Of a stretch of DNA of 64,000 nucleotides, positions 1-9,795 are shown in pieces. This stretch comes from Monilinia fructicola (Eukaryota; Ascomycota; Leotiomycetes; Helotiales; Sclerotiniaceae), in NCBI GenBank assembly GCA_008692225.1, contig VICG01000002.1, positions 1 through 64,000 on the forward strand. Reading direction: 5' to 3'. The notes beneath the pieces are model-generated. The model was not told where the DNA came from. It saw only the letters and a list, made by a program, of their open reading frames with translations, and did not search any database. Position 1 is the first letter of the stretch. Each line of letters begins with the position of its first letter. The position numbers and the translations under genes are program-made.

Positions 1-8
1 GAGAGAGA

Positions 9-166
9 TAACCCTAACCCTAACCCTAACCCTAACCCTAACCCCTAACCCTAACCCCCCTAACCCTAACCCTAACCCTAACCCTAACCCTACCCTAACC
101 CTAACCCTAACCCTAACCTAAACCCTAACCTAACCCTGACTCTAACTCTAACTCTAACTCTAACTT
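9..166. repeat. Telomere repeat tract
   Basis: CCCTAA units run from about base 9 to 134 with a few slipped copies (extra or missing C), then fade into CTCTAA/CTAACT variants to about 166. The C-rich strand reads 5' to 3' into the window, so this is the left physical end of a chromosome. The short length may reflect assembly clipping. The repeat type is that of filamentous ascomycetes and vertebrates alike. Confidence 0.97.
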
Positions 167-179
167 TTTGAAATCATTA

Positions 180-297
180 TAGCGGTTACCCCTACGGGGG
201 GTATTTTCTTTTCCTAATCCTGGTAGCGGTTACCCTAGTCGGAGGGCGTTTTCTTTCCCCAATCCCTGTAGCGGTTACCCCTATGGGGTTAATACTT
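180..297. repeat. Telomere-adjacent 45-bp tandem repeat
   Basis: The motif TAGCGGTTACCC starts at 180, 224 and 269, giving three imperfect copies of a unit of about 45 bases that also carries a T-rich middle and a CCTAATCC or CCAATCC stretch. It sits directly between the telomere and the AT-rich subtelomere. It is GC-richer than what follows, so it has escaped the mutation that affected the next 5.5 kb. Confidence 0.75.
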
Positions 298-812
298 TCA
301 TTTTAAATATTATATTAATATTAAATAGTATTAATAATTATAATAATAATAAATAAAAAATATATTAATAATTTTATTTATAATAAATAAAATATTATTA
401 ATAATAATATTAATAATACTAATCATAATTAAAATAATATTAAGATAAATAATATTTAAAAAAATTAAAAAATTAAAAAAATAAAAGAGGTGTCCAAACG
501 TAACTACTTAGAATATTTTACCGAAGTTAAATATTCTTTACTCTGCTATTTATAGCCGAACTTATATATACTAACGTAAAATGAGGCTTTTTTCGTTCTT
601 TGTTAAAGGGTATTAAACCCAACAAATCAAAGGTTAGTATATATACAAAGGATTACAAATCGTATTACTAATCAGATTAATAATGCGATCAGGATACTTT
701 TATTTTTTACTAGGGTATTACCTTTTGAAAGTTCTACTTATACCTAATGGAATTAAGCTAATAGGATCAGCATAAATGTATCTACAGTAGTTTATTATGT
801 TTGAACAAAGTA

Positions 813-1621
813 ACTCGAGCGCGTTTTAAAAGAGGCATGGGCGAATATAAAACTTATAATTATTTAACGAAAACTCTTAATATAATCTTAATATAACTTT
901 ATATATATATTAGATTTAGTATTTTAATATCTTCTTTATAAAGTTTTTATATTATAAAAATTATTTTTAAAAGAATATTAATATTATAAAGTTAGTGATT
1001 TTAAAAAATTTAGTAATTTATTAATTTATTAATTTTAGAATTTAAAAATATATAAATATTAAAAATTAAAATTATAGAAAAATAATATAAGCTTTAAAGT
1101 TTTATTAAATGCTTTTTAAAATTTAATATTATTTATTATATCAATATATATATTAATATAAAAAGTGGAAAATTCAAATTTTTAACAAAGAAAATATGCT
1201 TATATAATCCAAATAAGCGAATTTACCCCTTTAAAACTTATAAATTTTCTTATATTCTTCAACTTTATTAATATATATTTTAAACATTAATAAAGATATT
1301 AAAATTCTTAAAAATAAGATATTTAAAATTTAGCTTTTCTTTTATTATTTAATACAAAGTTTGAATAAGTTTAATTATAATATTCGTTAAACTATTTAAT
1401 ATTAATATAAATCTCTAATTTTTCATCAAATTTTTCAATATTCATATATTTTATTATACTATCATTCATTTAATATTAGGTTTTATAATACAAAATTTTT
1501 ATACTAAGTATAAAAATACTAAATCTATAATAACTATAAATTTTATAAAATTATATAAAGGTTTCGCTGAATAATTATAAGTTATATTTTAGCGTATGCC
1601 TCTTTTAAAACCCGCCCGAGT
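813..1621. mobile_element. AT-rich TIR DNA transposon remnant (809 bp)
   Basis: The ends are inverted repeats about 60 bp long with scattered differences. The left end starts ACTCGAGCGCGTTTTAAAAG and the reverse complement of the right end starts ACTCGGGCGGGTTTTAAAAG. Both continue through GAGGCAT and CTTATAATTATT. The interior is AT-rich without ORFs. The insertion interrupts the first subtelomeric unit at a point where other units read uninterrupted (AAACAAATTAGTTTATTT near 4911). No clear target-site duplication can be assigned because the flanks are mutated. No transposase remains, so the superfamily is unknown. Confidence 0.75.
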
Positions 1622-2232
1622 AGTTTACTTATTTTAAAATATATATTATACCTTTAAAATAAATAATTTGAATTTTGAAATTTTAAAAAATGTTATAAAG
1701 CCCTCTATTAGTTTTATCTTGATATTATTTTTTTTTAGATTTTTATAATATAAGATTAAATTAATATCAATATATAAAAAATATTATTTAAAATATAATA
1801 TTTTTCGAAATACTACTACCTCACATCACTTTAGCTAATCATTTTTATATACTTAATAATTTAAACTTATATAGATCTTTGAATCTTTAAGATAATTTAA
1901 AATAAATTTTATATATAAATTATTTAAATAAATCTTTATAATATAAGATTTTAAATTTTTAATTTATATAAAGATTTAAGCTAATTATAATAATAATGAA
2001 TTCAAATTAGAATGAATATTTTGTTGAGCTATCATTCCCCTGTCAAAATGGCTTTACCCTACATGCCACCAAAATGCTAATATATTGAAATATATATAAA
2101 TCCTTTAATATTAAAGATGATTTAAAATAAATTTTATATATAAATAATTTAAATAAAGCTTTATAATATTCGATTTTAAATTTTTAAATTATATTAATTT
2201 TAAGCGAATTATGGTAGTGGCTGATTCGACTA

Positions 2233-2295
2233 TTTTTCGCGGGCCACCACCCCCCTGTCGAAATAGGCCACCACCGGTGGTGGCCCGCGAAAAAA
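2233..2295. repeat. GC-rich palindrome, copy 1
   Basis: A 19-base arm, TTTTTCGCGGGCCACCACC, is followed about 25 bases later by its exact reverse complement, so the single strand can fold into a strong hairpin. It marks the end of a subtelomeric unit. It stays GC-rich inside otherwise AT-saturated DNA. Confidence 0.8.
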
Positions 2296-3382
2296 TTCAT
2301 AGAATAGTTATTAGGGTTAATACTTTTATTTTAAATATTATATTAATATTATTAATAATTATAAAATGATAAGAATAATTATATTAATTAAAAATATATA
2401 AAATAAATAATACTAATTAAATAATATTAATATTTAAATAAATAATATTTAAAAAATTAAAAATTAAAAAAATAAAAGAGGTATCTAAACGTAATCATTT
2501 AGAATATAAAGGTTATATTTCTTACTCTATCATTTATAACCAAATTTATATATACTAATGTAAAATAAGGCTTTTTTATTTTTTATTAAAAAATATTAAA
2601 CCCAACAAATCAAAGAATTAGCATATATATAAAAAATTACAAAATTATATTATTAATTAAATTAATAATGTAATTAGAACATCTTTGTCTCTTATTAGAG
2701 TATTACCCTTTAAAAGTTCTATTTATACTTAATAGAATTAAGCTAATAAGATCAATATAAATGTACCCACAATACAATTTATTACATTTAAATAAATTAG
2801 CTTATTTATTTTAAAATATATATTATATCTTCATAATAAATAATTCAAATTTTAAAATTTTAAAAAATGTTATAAAACCTCTTGTTTGTATTAAATGAAA
2901 ATTAGCTTTTTTTGAATTCTTATAATATAAAATTCAATTTATATTAATATATTAAAATATTATTTAAAATATATTATTTTTCAAAATATTATTACCCTAC
3001 ATCACTTTAATCGATCGCTTTTCCATAACTAATAATTCAAATTAATACAAATCCTTTAATTTTTAAAATAATTTAAAATAAATTATATATATATAATATT
3101 TAAATAAATTCTTATTATATAATATTTCGCATTTTTATTTTGTATAAACATTTAAGATAATTAAAATAATAATAAATTCAAATTTAAATAAATGTTTTGT
3201 TAAACCATCACCCCCCTATAAAAATGGCTTTATCTTATATACTATCAAAATACTAATATATTAAAATCCATATAGATTCTTTAATTTTTGAAATAATTTA
3301 AATAAAGTTTTGTAATATACGATTTTAAACTTTTGAATTATATTAATATTTAAGCGAATTATAATAATGGCCGATTTAACTA

Positions 3383-3446
3383 TTTTTCGTAGGCCATCAC
3401 CCCCCCTATCGAAATAGGCCACCACCCGTGGTGTCCCGCGAAAAAA
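3383..3446. repeat. GC-rich palindrome, copy 2 (partly mutated)
   Basis: This is the same hairpin as at 2233, with a few transitions in the arms (CGTAGGCCATCACC on the left, CCCGTGGTGTCCCGCG on the right). It lies directly upstream of the solo LTR insertion. Confidence 0.75.
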
Positions 3447-3457
3447 ATCTATAGAAT

Positions 3458-3811
3458 TGAAATATAATCGTAGTAAAGCTAATCTATATTAAACTATTTA
3501 ATGCTGTTTACTTATAGCTAAATCTATACTGTCCGCTTCTACTAATAACGTTGGCAACGCTAACCGTGTCGTTCTTGCCGATACACCAAGGGTATCGGCT
3601 CCAAGGCCGATGTGACGAATATCACGTGCTTTAGGCACGTGATATCTCATCACGCTAAGCGATACTGTACATATAAGAGATCTCTAGGTCCCCTAGAGAT
3701 CTCTTCCCTCCTTAGCTTTCTTATTCTAGTTAACTGACCTCTATTGATTCGCTCTAGTATGTGATCGTGACAGCCGACTCCTTTCGTGTCGGTCGTGACA
3801 CGACCGTTACA
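3458..3811 (+). mobile_element. Solo LTR, family A (interrupted by a second LTR)
   Basis: The element starts TGAAATATAATCGTAG and ends GACCGTTACA (TG...CA) and is flanked by a perfect 5-bp duplication, AGAAT, at 3453-3457 and 3812-3816. The sequence outside matches the uninterrupted subtelomeric repeat (CTATAGAATAGTTATTAG near 5616). Without the nested insertion the element is about 187 bp. Related copies lie at 60165-60311 (inverted) and 60456-60605. TG...CA ends with a 5-bp duplication are the signature of LTR retrotransposons. No internal region or second LTR is adjacent, hence a solo LTR. Confidence 0.85.
3611..3772 (+). mobile_element. Solo LTR, family B, nested in family A
   Basis: This 162-bp element runs from TGTGACGAATATC to ATCGTGACA and is flanked by a perfect GCCGA duplication at 3606-3610 and 3773-3777. 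It contains two internal hairpins (ATATCACGTGC...GCACGTGATAT and AGAGATCTCTAGG...CTAGAGATCTCT) and a TATA-like stretch. A second copy at 23067-23228 differs at only three positions, all transitions. The low divergence compared with its surroundings points to a later insertion, or to escape from RIP because the element is short. Confidence 0.88.
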
Positions 3812-5548
3812 AGAATAGTTATTAGGTGTCTAAACGTAACCACTTAAAACATTTTACTATTTCTTATTTTATTATTTATAACTAAACTTATATATACTAA
3901 TGTAAAATGAAGCTTTTTCGTTTTTTATTAGAAAATATTAAACCTAACAAATCAAAAGCCAGCATATATATAAAAATAAAGGATTACAAGTTGTATTAAT
4001 AATTAGAATATACTTAATAATATAATTAAAACACCTTTATCTTTTACTAAGGTATTACTCTTTAAAAGTTTTATTTATATTTAATGAAATTGAATTAATA
4101 GGATCAGTATAAATATATTTATAGCAATTTGTTATATTTAAATAAATTAGACTATTTATTTTATAATATATATAATATTTTTATAATAAATAATTTAAAT
4201 TTTGAAATTTTAAAAAAAGTATTATAAAAACCTTTATTAGTTTTAATTAAAAATTAACTTTTTTTGAATTTTTATAATATAAGATTAAATTAATATTAAT
4301 ATATTAAAATATTTTTTAAAATATTATTATCTTATATTACTTTAGTTCATTTCTATATACTTAATAATTCAAACTATATAAATCCTTTAATATTCAAAAT
4401 AATTTAAAATAAATCTTATATATGAATTATTTAAATAAATCTTTATAATAAAAGATTTTAAATTTTTAATCTATATAAAGATTTGAGTTAATTCAAATAA
4501 TAACTAATTCGAATAAAAATAAATATTTTATTAAACCATTATCCCTTTATCAAAATAGTTTTACCCTATATGCTATTAAAATGCTAATATATTGAAAGAT
4601 GTATAAATTCTTCAATATTAAAGATAATTTAAAATAAATTTTATATATAAATAATTTAAATAAAGCTTTATAATATATAATTTTAAATCTTTAAATTATA
4701 TTAATTTTTTAAACAAATTATAATAATAATTAATTCAATTTTTTTTTGTAAATTATTTTTCTTTTATCAAAATGAACTATTATTAATAATAACCCGCGAA
4801 AAAATCTATAAAATAATTATTAGAGTATTATTCCTTGAAAGTTTTCATTTATATTTAATAAATTAAGCTAATAAAATCAATATAAATATACTTACAATAG
4901 TTTATTATATTTAAACAAATTAGTTTATTTATTTTAAAATATATATTATACCTTTATAATAAATAATTCAGATTTTGAGATTTTGAAAAATATTATAAAG
5001 CTTTTTAGTTATTTTAATTCGATATTAGTTTTTTTAGATTTTTATAATATAAAATCAAATTAATATAAATATATTAAGAATAATATTTGAAATAATATAT
5101 TTTTTAGAATTTTACTACTTTATATTATTATAGCTAATTATTTTTCTATATTTAATAATTCAAACTTATACAGATTCTTTAATATTTAAGATAATTTAAA
5201 ATAAATTTTAAATATAAATTATTTTAATAAACTTTTATAATATAAATTTTTGATAATATAAGATTTTAAATTTTTAATTTATATAAAAATTTAAATTAAT
5301 TAAAATAATAGTTAATTTAAATAAAATTAAATATTTTACTAAGTTATTACCTCTATATATCGAAATAGCTTTACCCTACATACCATCAAAATGCTAATAT
5401 ATCAAAATATATACAAATCCTTTAATATTGAAAATAATTTAAAATAAACTTTATATATAAATAATTTAAATAAAACTTTATAATATATAATTTTATATTT
5501 TTAAATTTTATCAATATTTGAGCGAATTATAGTAATAGCCGATTCGAC

Positions 5549-5614
5549 TATTTTTCGCCGGCCACCACCCTCCCTATCAAAATAGGCCACCACCGGTGGT
5601 GGCCCGCGAAAAAA
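5549..5614. repeat. GC-rich palindrome, copy 3
   Basis: The same hairpin is seen again, with arms TTTTTCGCCGGCCACCACC and GGTGGTGGCCCGCGAAAAA, at the end of the last subtelomeric unit. A strongly degraded fourth version lies near 4740-4801. Confidence 0.8.
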
Positions 5615-6442
5615 TCTATAGAATAGTTATTAGAATCTATATTAAGTATTTATTATAAATAATAATATATTATTAAAATAATATATTTAATTGCAATAAG
5701 CTTTAAAATTCTTTAAATTATTTTAAATTATTTTTAGCTATTTTTATTGAATAAATATAACTCTTTGTAAAGATTTTGATTTTGTATATAATTTCCATAT
5801 AAATCTAAAACCGAAAATTCTAATTTTTTATAATCTCTTATTATTTTTTATAAAAAAATCACAAAAATTTAAGATTTCAAAATTTATTAATAATTATATA
5901 TAAAAGCTCTAATTAAAATTTAAAAAATATATAGTTATTTTTTATAGAGTTATAAATATGTTAAAATAGTCGTTTTTGGTGTGAAATGCTGGCCAAATGG
6001 GGGGGGGGTGGCGAGAGGTAGAGTAGGCGACTTAGGGTATCTCCTTAGCTTAGGATTTTATTATAGGGGCATGCTTAAGGATTTGATGAGAATGGGAAGG
6101 ATGTATAGTATGAGATGACTCATTTGCTCCTTCCATTCTCCTATGAACTCGAGGTGTCCCTTCTATCGGTAGTGATGGTCCGGGTATTATTTTAATGACA
6201 ATAATTCAATGGAATCATCCAACTATTACAAATGAGAATACTTTTAGACGCCTTCGTAAATATGTGAATTATGTACTATTGATTATTGTGAGTATGTCTT
6301 TTTGTGGCTTCGCATGATCTTCATGGAGACTTGAGTATATACTAATAGGTGTCTAGGATTAGATTATATTCTTTACAGACTTATTTATTCATCCGACCGT
6401 TCTAAAATTGGGGCTGGACCAGCGAAAGTATGATAGCGAGTA

Positions 6443-7504
6443 ATGGCTCTTCTAGCGAGTTGCCCAAAATATGTACCAAACAAGTTGACCGTCCAAGATG
6501 CTGGTGCGGGAAACTTGGGAAGGCTTGGTGTTATGAAAATCGATGTGACTTCTTCCAATAAAGAGCATACGAAAATCTTGCCAGTAAGAGATGAGGATAA
6601 CCAAAGACAAGAGGAAAAACGAATGAGATATGAAGTGAGACGGATGAAGACATTAAGGACAAGAAAAGCAAAAGAGAATCATGTAGGGAACTACGAACGA
6701 AGCTGTGAAGAGGAGCAGCAAACAAAAGCCGCGCCATTCAAGGAGTGCCATTCAAATGAAATGATAAGCCAGACGAGAGAAGCGAAACCTACGTTGGAAC
6801 GCATAAATGAAGACAGTGTAAGAGAACTTGATGGTATGCATAGAAGAGAAAATGTTGCCGAGGAAGGTGATTTAGAGATGTGCTGCGTGGGAAATGATAC
6901 ACAGCATTGGCAACAGGATCAGAATGCCAAGAGTCGTCCACAAATGCGTATGCAGGAGCTACAGAGCTTGGTCGCGCAACTGCAGAAGCAACAATTAAGT
7001 GCTCTCAGAAAAGAAATCGGGCAAGCGAAAGATATTCTGGACAGAATCCCCAAAAAGGAATGCATTCGAGTGAAAGATGTAGAGTCTGCACAAAAGCTGG
7101 TATTACAAGTAGCCTATAATCTCTTTTGCCGCATGGAAAAAGAAATAATCACCTTGCACTCTACCCCAAACTTATTGTCATACAAAGTCATGGTAGACAG
7201 AGCCGTGCAAATCAAGAAGATTTTGAAGAGTACCCACGATTTAGATGGACTTGAAGAGGCGGTTTATGACAATATTCTTCTCACATACAAAGATATTCTG
7301 GAAATCGAGGAAAGGGTGAGAGTTCTTTCTGATATCGCGAATGCCGATACAGAGAAGTCAATCAAGAAGCTTGTGTTTCAAAAGATTGATTCAGAGGACT
7401 ACCGCGTAGACAACAGAATGAACACTGCCAACCTCCCCATCAATCCCAAATTTGGAAGTTCGCACTTGAAAAGAGAGAACAGAGATCATATGAAACTGGG
7501 CTGA
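6443..7504 (+). CDS. Hypothetical coiled-coil protein
   Basis: This is an uninterrupted frame of 353 codons and the first coding-looking sequence inward from the telomere. I do not recognise a family. The first 170 residues are rich in Glu, Lys, Arg and Gln with low complexity. From about residue 170 onward, regular Leu/Ile/Val spacing (QMQELQSLVAQLQKQQLSAL and later helices) suggests coiled coil followed by a helical C-terminal region of about 130 residues. No membrane segment or signal peptide is visible. The next gene starts only about 60 bases downstream on the same strand, so the two could be parts of one gene, but I could not find a splice pair that joins the frames. The start is the first ATG in the frame. 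Confidence 0.5.
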   Translation: MALLASCPKYVPNKLTVQDAGAGNLGRLGVMKIDVTSSNKEHTKILPVRDEDNQRQEEKRMRYEVRRMKTLRTRKAKENHVGNYERSCEEEQQTKAAPFKECHSNEMISQTREAKPTLERINEDSVRELDGMHRRENVAEEGDLEMCCVGNDTQHWQQDQNAKSRPQMRMQELQSLVAQLQKQQLSALRKEIGQAKDILDRIPKKECIRVKDVESAQKLVLQVAYNLFCRMEKEIITLHSTPNLLSYKVMVDRAVQIKKILKSTHDLDGLEEAVYDNILLTYKDILEIEERVRVLSDIANADTEKSIKKLVFQKIDSEDYRVDNRMNTANLPINPKFGSSHLKRENRDHMKLG

Positions 7505-7565
7505 AAGGGTTGCAAAGGTTGGCTTTTTCCTGGAGCATGAGTGCAATTACAATTTTCTAATAAGG

Positions 7566-8227
7566 ATGTCTGAGAACCCCGCCGATCTCTCAGCTATCTT
7601 CAATCAACAAGAATTGGAGGATTATCTAGAAAAGTACGAGACGTTTCTTCAGCAAGAGAGATTCATTCAAGCTAAGGCCATCAACTGCGCTTGGAAGGAG
7701 TTGGAGAAAGATATCAAAACTACTACACCAGACTTTGAGCTTTGTAAACTTCGCGCCCCAAGGAGTTTGCAGTATGCAGGGAAAGAGTTCTTTGAAATTT
7801 TTGAAGACGTGATAAACACAAAAAATTCATTTACGATGGTAGCAGTGAGAGAGGGATAAAGCATGGTACAAACTGCATTGCACATCTATGCTACGTGGAA
7901 GCTAAGCAAGCTAAACAAGAGAAAAGAGCGGCATGTTGGCGAGTGTGCGGAGTGCACCCGGAATTCTCAGATTGGAAGGACATTGATATGGAAGTGAGAA
8001 ACCTACCTGGCTTAGGTAGAATAAGAAGAGGAATATCTGTTGTCAGAAAGCAGCAACTTCTTTCTTTTGGCAGCGAAGGGCGGAGCAACAAAGACGCATA
8101 CGAAAGACAATCGACCGCGATCACACAACCGAATGCGACGTCTACTCAGGACCACCCGATCCAAAAGAACCAAGTCATTTGTAGTGGAACGGGAGCTGCC
8201 ACCATCATTCTGAACGCTGCGAGATAG
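7566..8227 (+). CDS. Hypothetical protein, two exons
   Basis: Exon 1 is 7566-7844 and exon 2 is 7907-8227, joined in phase 0 by a 62-base intron with GTGAGA at its 5' end and a CTAAG acceptor. The model gives 199 residues. The first half is helical and acidic (it begins MSENPADLSAIFNQQELEDY). The second half is basic, with a Cys-x3-Cys pair. I do not recognise a family and see no signal peptide or membrane segment. Without the splice, the frame stops after 97 codons. It could be the 3' part of the gene at 6443. The model is based only on splice signals and frame continuity. Confidence 0.4.
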
Positions 8228-8726
8228 ATTTATTTCAACAAGTATATATATCCTAATTAGTAAGCCGATTTCGAAGCCAACTCGAATTTCACGCCTGCCC
8301 AGATGCATCCCGGGCAGTATACCTAGTCCGAGAAGAATCAGGAAGAGACAACATCAACTTACCAAGTCTGACCCGAGCGTTTGGTGCGTCTACAGATCAT
8401 TCCATATATATAGACTGAAAATTGCACTTTGGTTGATTGAGTAGACAAAGAGATAGGTTTGCCTTGTCAATAGCGTATCTGGATATCAAGGTACATAGAA
8501 TAGACATAATAAGACGCAGCGTTTAATTCTAAAGTTATTGTGAGATGGTTTCGTAAACAATCCAATCAATCTCGTTGATCCACCCGTGGACCATCCAAGC
8601 TCCAAAGTCTCGAGCTAGATTAATAAAACTGCTCTACAACCTTACCTCGGCCACCGTAATATTCCAACCTCCAACAACCTCACCACATATCCATCTCCGT
8701 CTCAAACCCCCATACCAAATTCAAAA

Positions 8727-9372
8727 ATGGTTCTCTCATTCATCCTGATACAAAACCGACAGTAAGCAACTCCTCCTCTTCCCCAGCCCCAATCCGCGAA
8801 ACTCCGATGCTAACGGCGCACAATCTCTAGAGGTAAAACCCGACTCGCCAAATGGTACGCCCCTTACAACGACGAGGAGAAGATCAAGCTCAAGGGCGAA
8901 GTAATCCCCATTCCCTCATCCCACCACCCACCACCCAGTATCTAACCCCCTCCTAGGTCCATCGCCTCGTAGCACCCCGCGACCAGAAATACCAATCCAA
9001 TTTCGTCGAGTTCCGCAATAATAAAATCGTCTACCGGCGCTATGCGGGCCTCTTTTTCTGCGCATGCGTCGATGCAAATGATAATGAGTTGGCGTATCTA
9101 GAAGCTATACACTTTTTTGTCGAGGTGCTGGATAGCTTTTTTGGGAATGTGTGTGAATTGGATTTGGTTTTTAATTTTTACAAGGTGTGTTCTCCTCTCT
9201 GGGACTCGGGGATATAGGGGGCAGGGAAGGAAGATGAAGAGGAAATGGTGCTGATGGGTCACAATGATAGGTGTATGCGATATTAGATGAGGTGTTTTTG
9301 GCAGGAGAGATTGAGGAGACGAGTAAACAAGTTGTGTTGACGAGATTGGAACATCTGGATAAGTTGGAGTAA
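8727..9372 (+). CDS. aps2: AP-2 clathrin adaptor complex, sigma subunit
   Basis: The small sigma chain of the AP-2 adaptor helps build the complex that links clathrin to cargo and lipid at the plasma membrane during endocytosis. There are four exons, 8727-8761, 8831-8900, 8957-9184 and 9271-9372, all with GT-AG introns. They give 144 residues, the usual size for the family (about 142). The protein begins [20 protein letters not shown] and continues with [20 protein letters not shown] and a middle YRRYAGLFF segment. The longin-like core is complete, and the C-terminal exon reads [16 protein letters not shown]. No exon carries a stop or frame break. No single exon is longer than 76 codons, so the gene does not show as one long ORF. 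Confidence 0.95.
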
Positions 9373-9795
9373 GAGTAGGGAGCGAGGGGCGTACCAGATC
9401 GGCCAATAATAATGGCAGTATGCAGTGAGTCGATACCAAAAGGGAAAGCTAGGAGTTTAGGTGTTCATTTGCAAGTTTAGATTCTGCTGCAAGGCAAGTT
9501 GACTGTCACGCAAGTGGCACTATTATTTAGGTACTGTGATTAATATTTTTCTCCTTGTACAAAACCGCTTTTTAACAGCCCTTTTTTCTTCATCTCCATT
9601 ACTTATTGCTACATGCTCTCAATAATCAACTCTTCAGATAGCAGCAAATTTAAAAAATTCCCGACAAGAGCAAATTGTCTTCCACAGTCTGCGTATTTGA
9701 TTGCCCAGATTTCGCAAAATAGCTAGCTGTATGTATTGTCAATACCTCACACATCTTCTGTTTTCAAACCTCTTCAATGCCGAAACTACTCATGG

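Larger units (their letters stand above)
300..5980. repeat. AT-rich subtelomeric repeat array, RIP-like decay
   Basis: No ORF of note is present and the sequence is dominated by TA, AAT and ATT. Diverged copies of the same blocks recur in the same order. A TCTAAACGTAAC-type block starts near 490, 2479 and 3826. A block ending in AAAAGTTCT/AAAGTTTT is near 711, 2696, 4055 and 4820. A block around TTAAAAAATGTTATAAAG is near 1683, 2860, 4208 and 4985. A GC-rich palindrome closes units at about 2233, 3383 and 5551. With later insertions subtracted, units are roughly 1.0-1.2 kb and the last is partial. Conversion of C:G to T:A in repeats is the expected outcome of RIP, which is established for ascomycetes. 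Its role here is inferred from composition. Confidence 0.85.
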
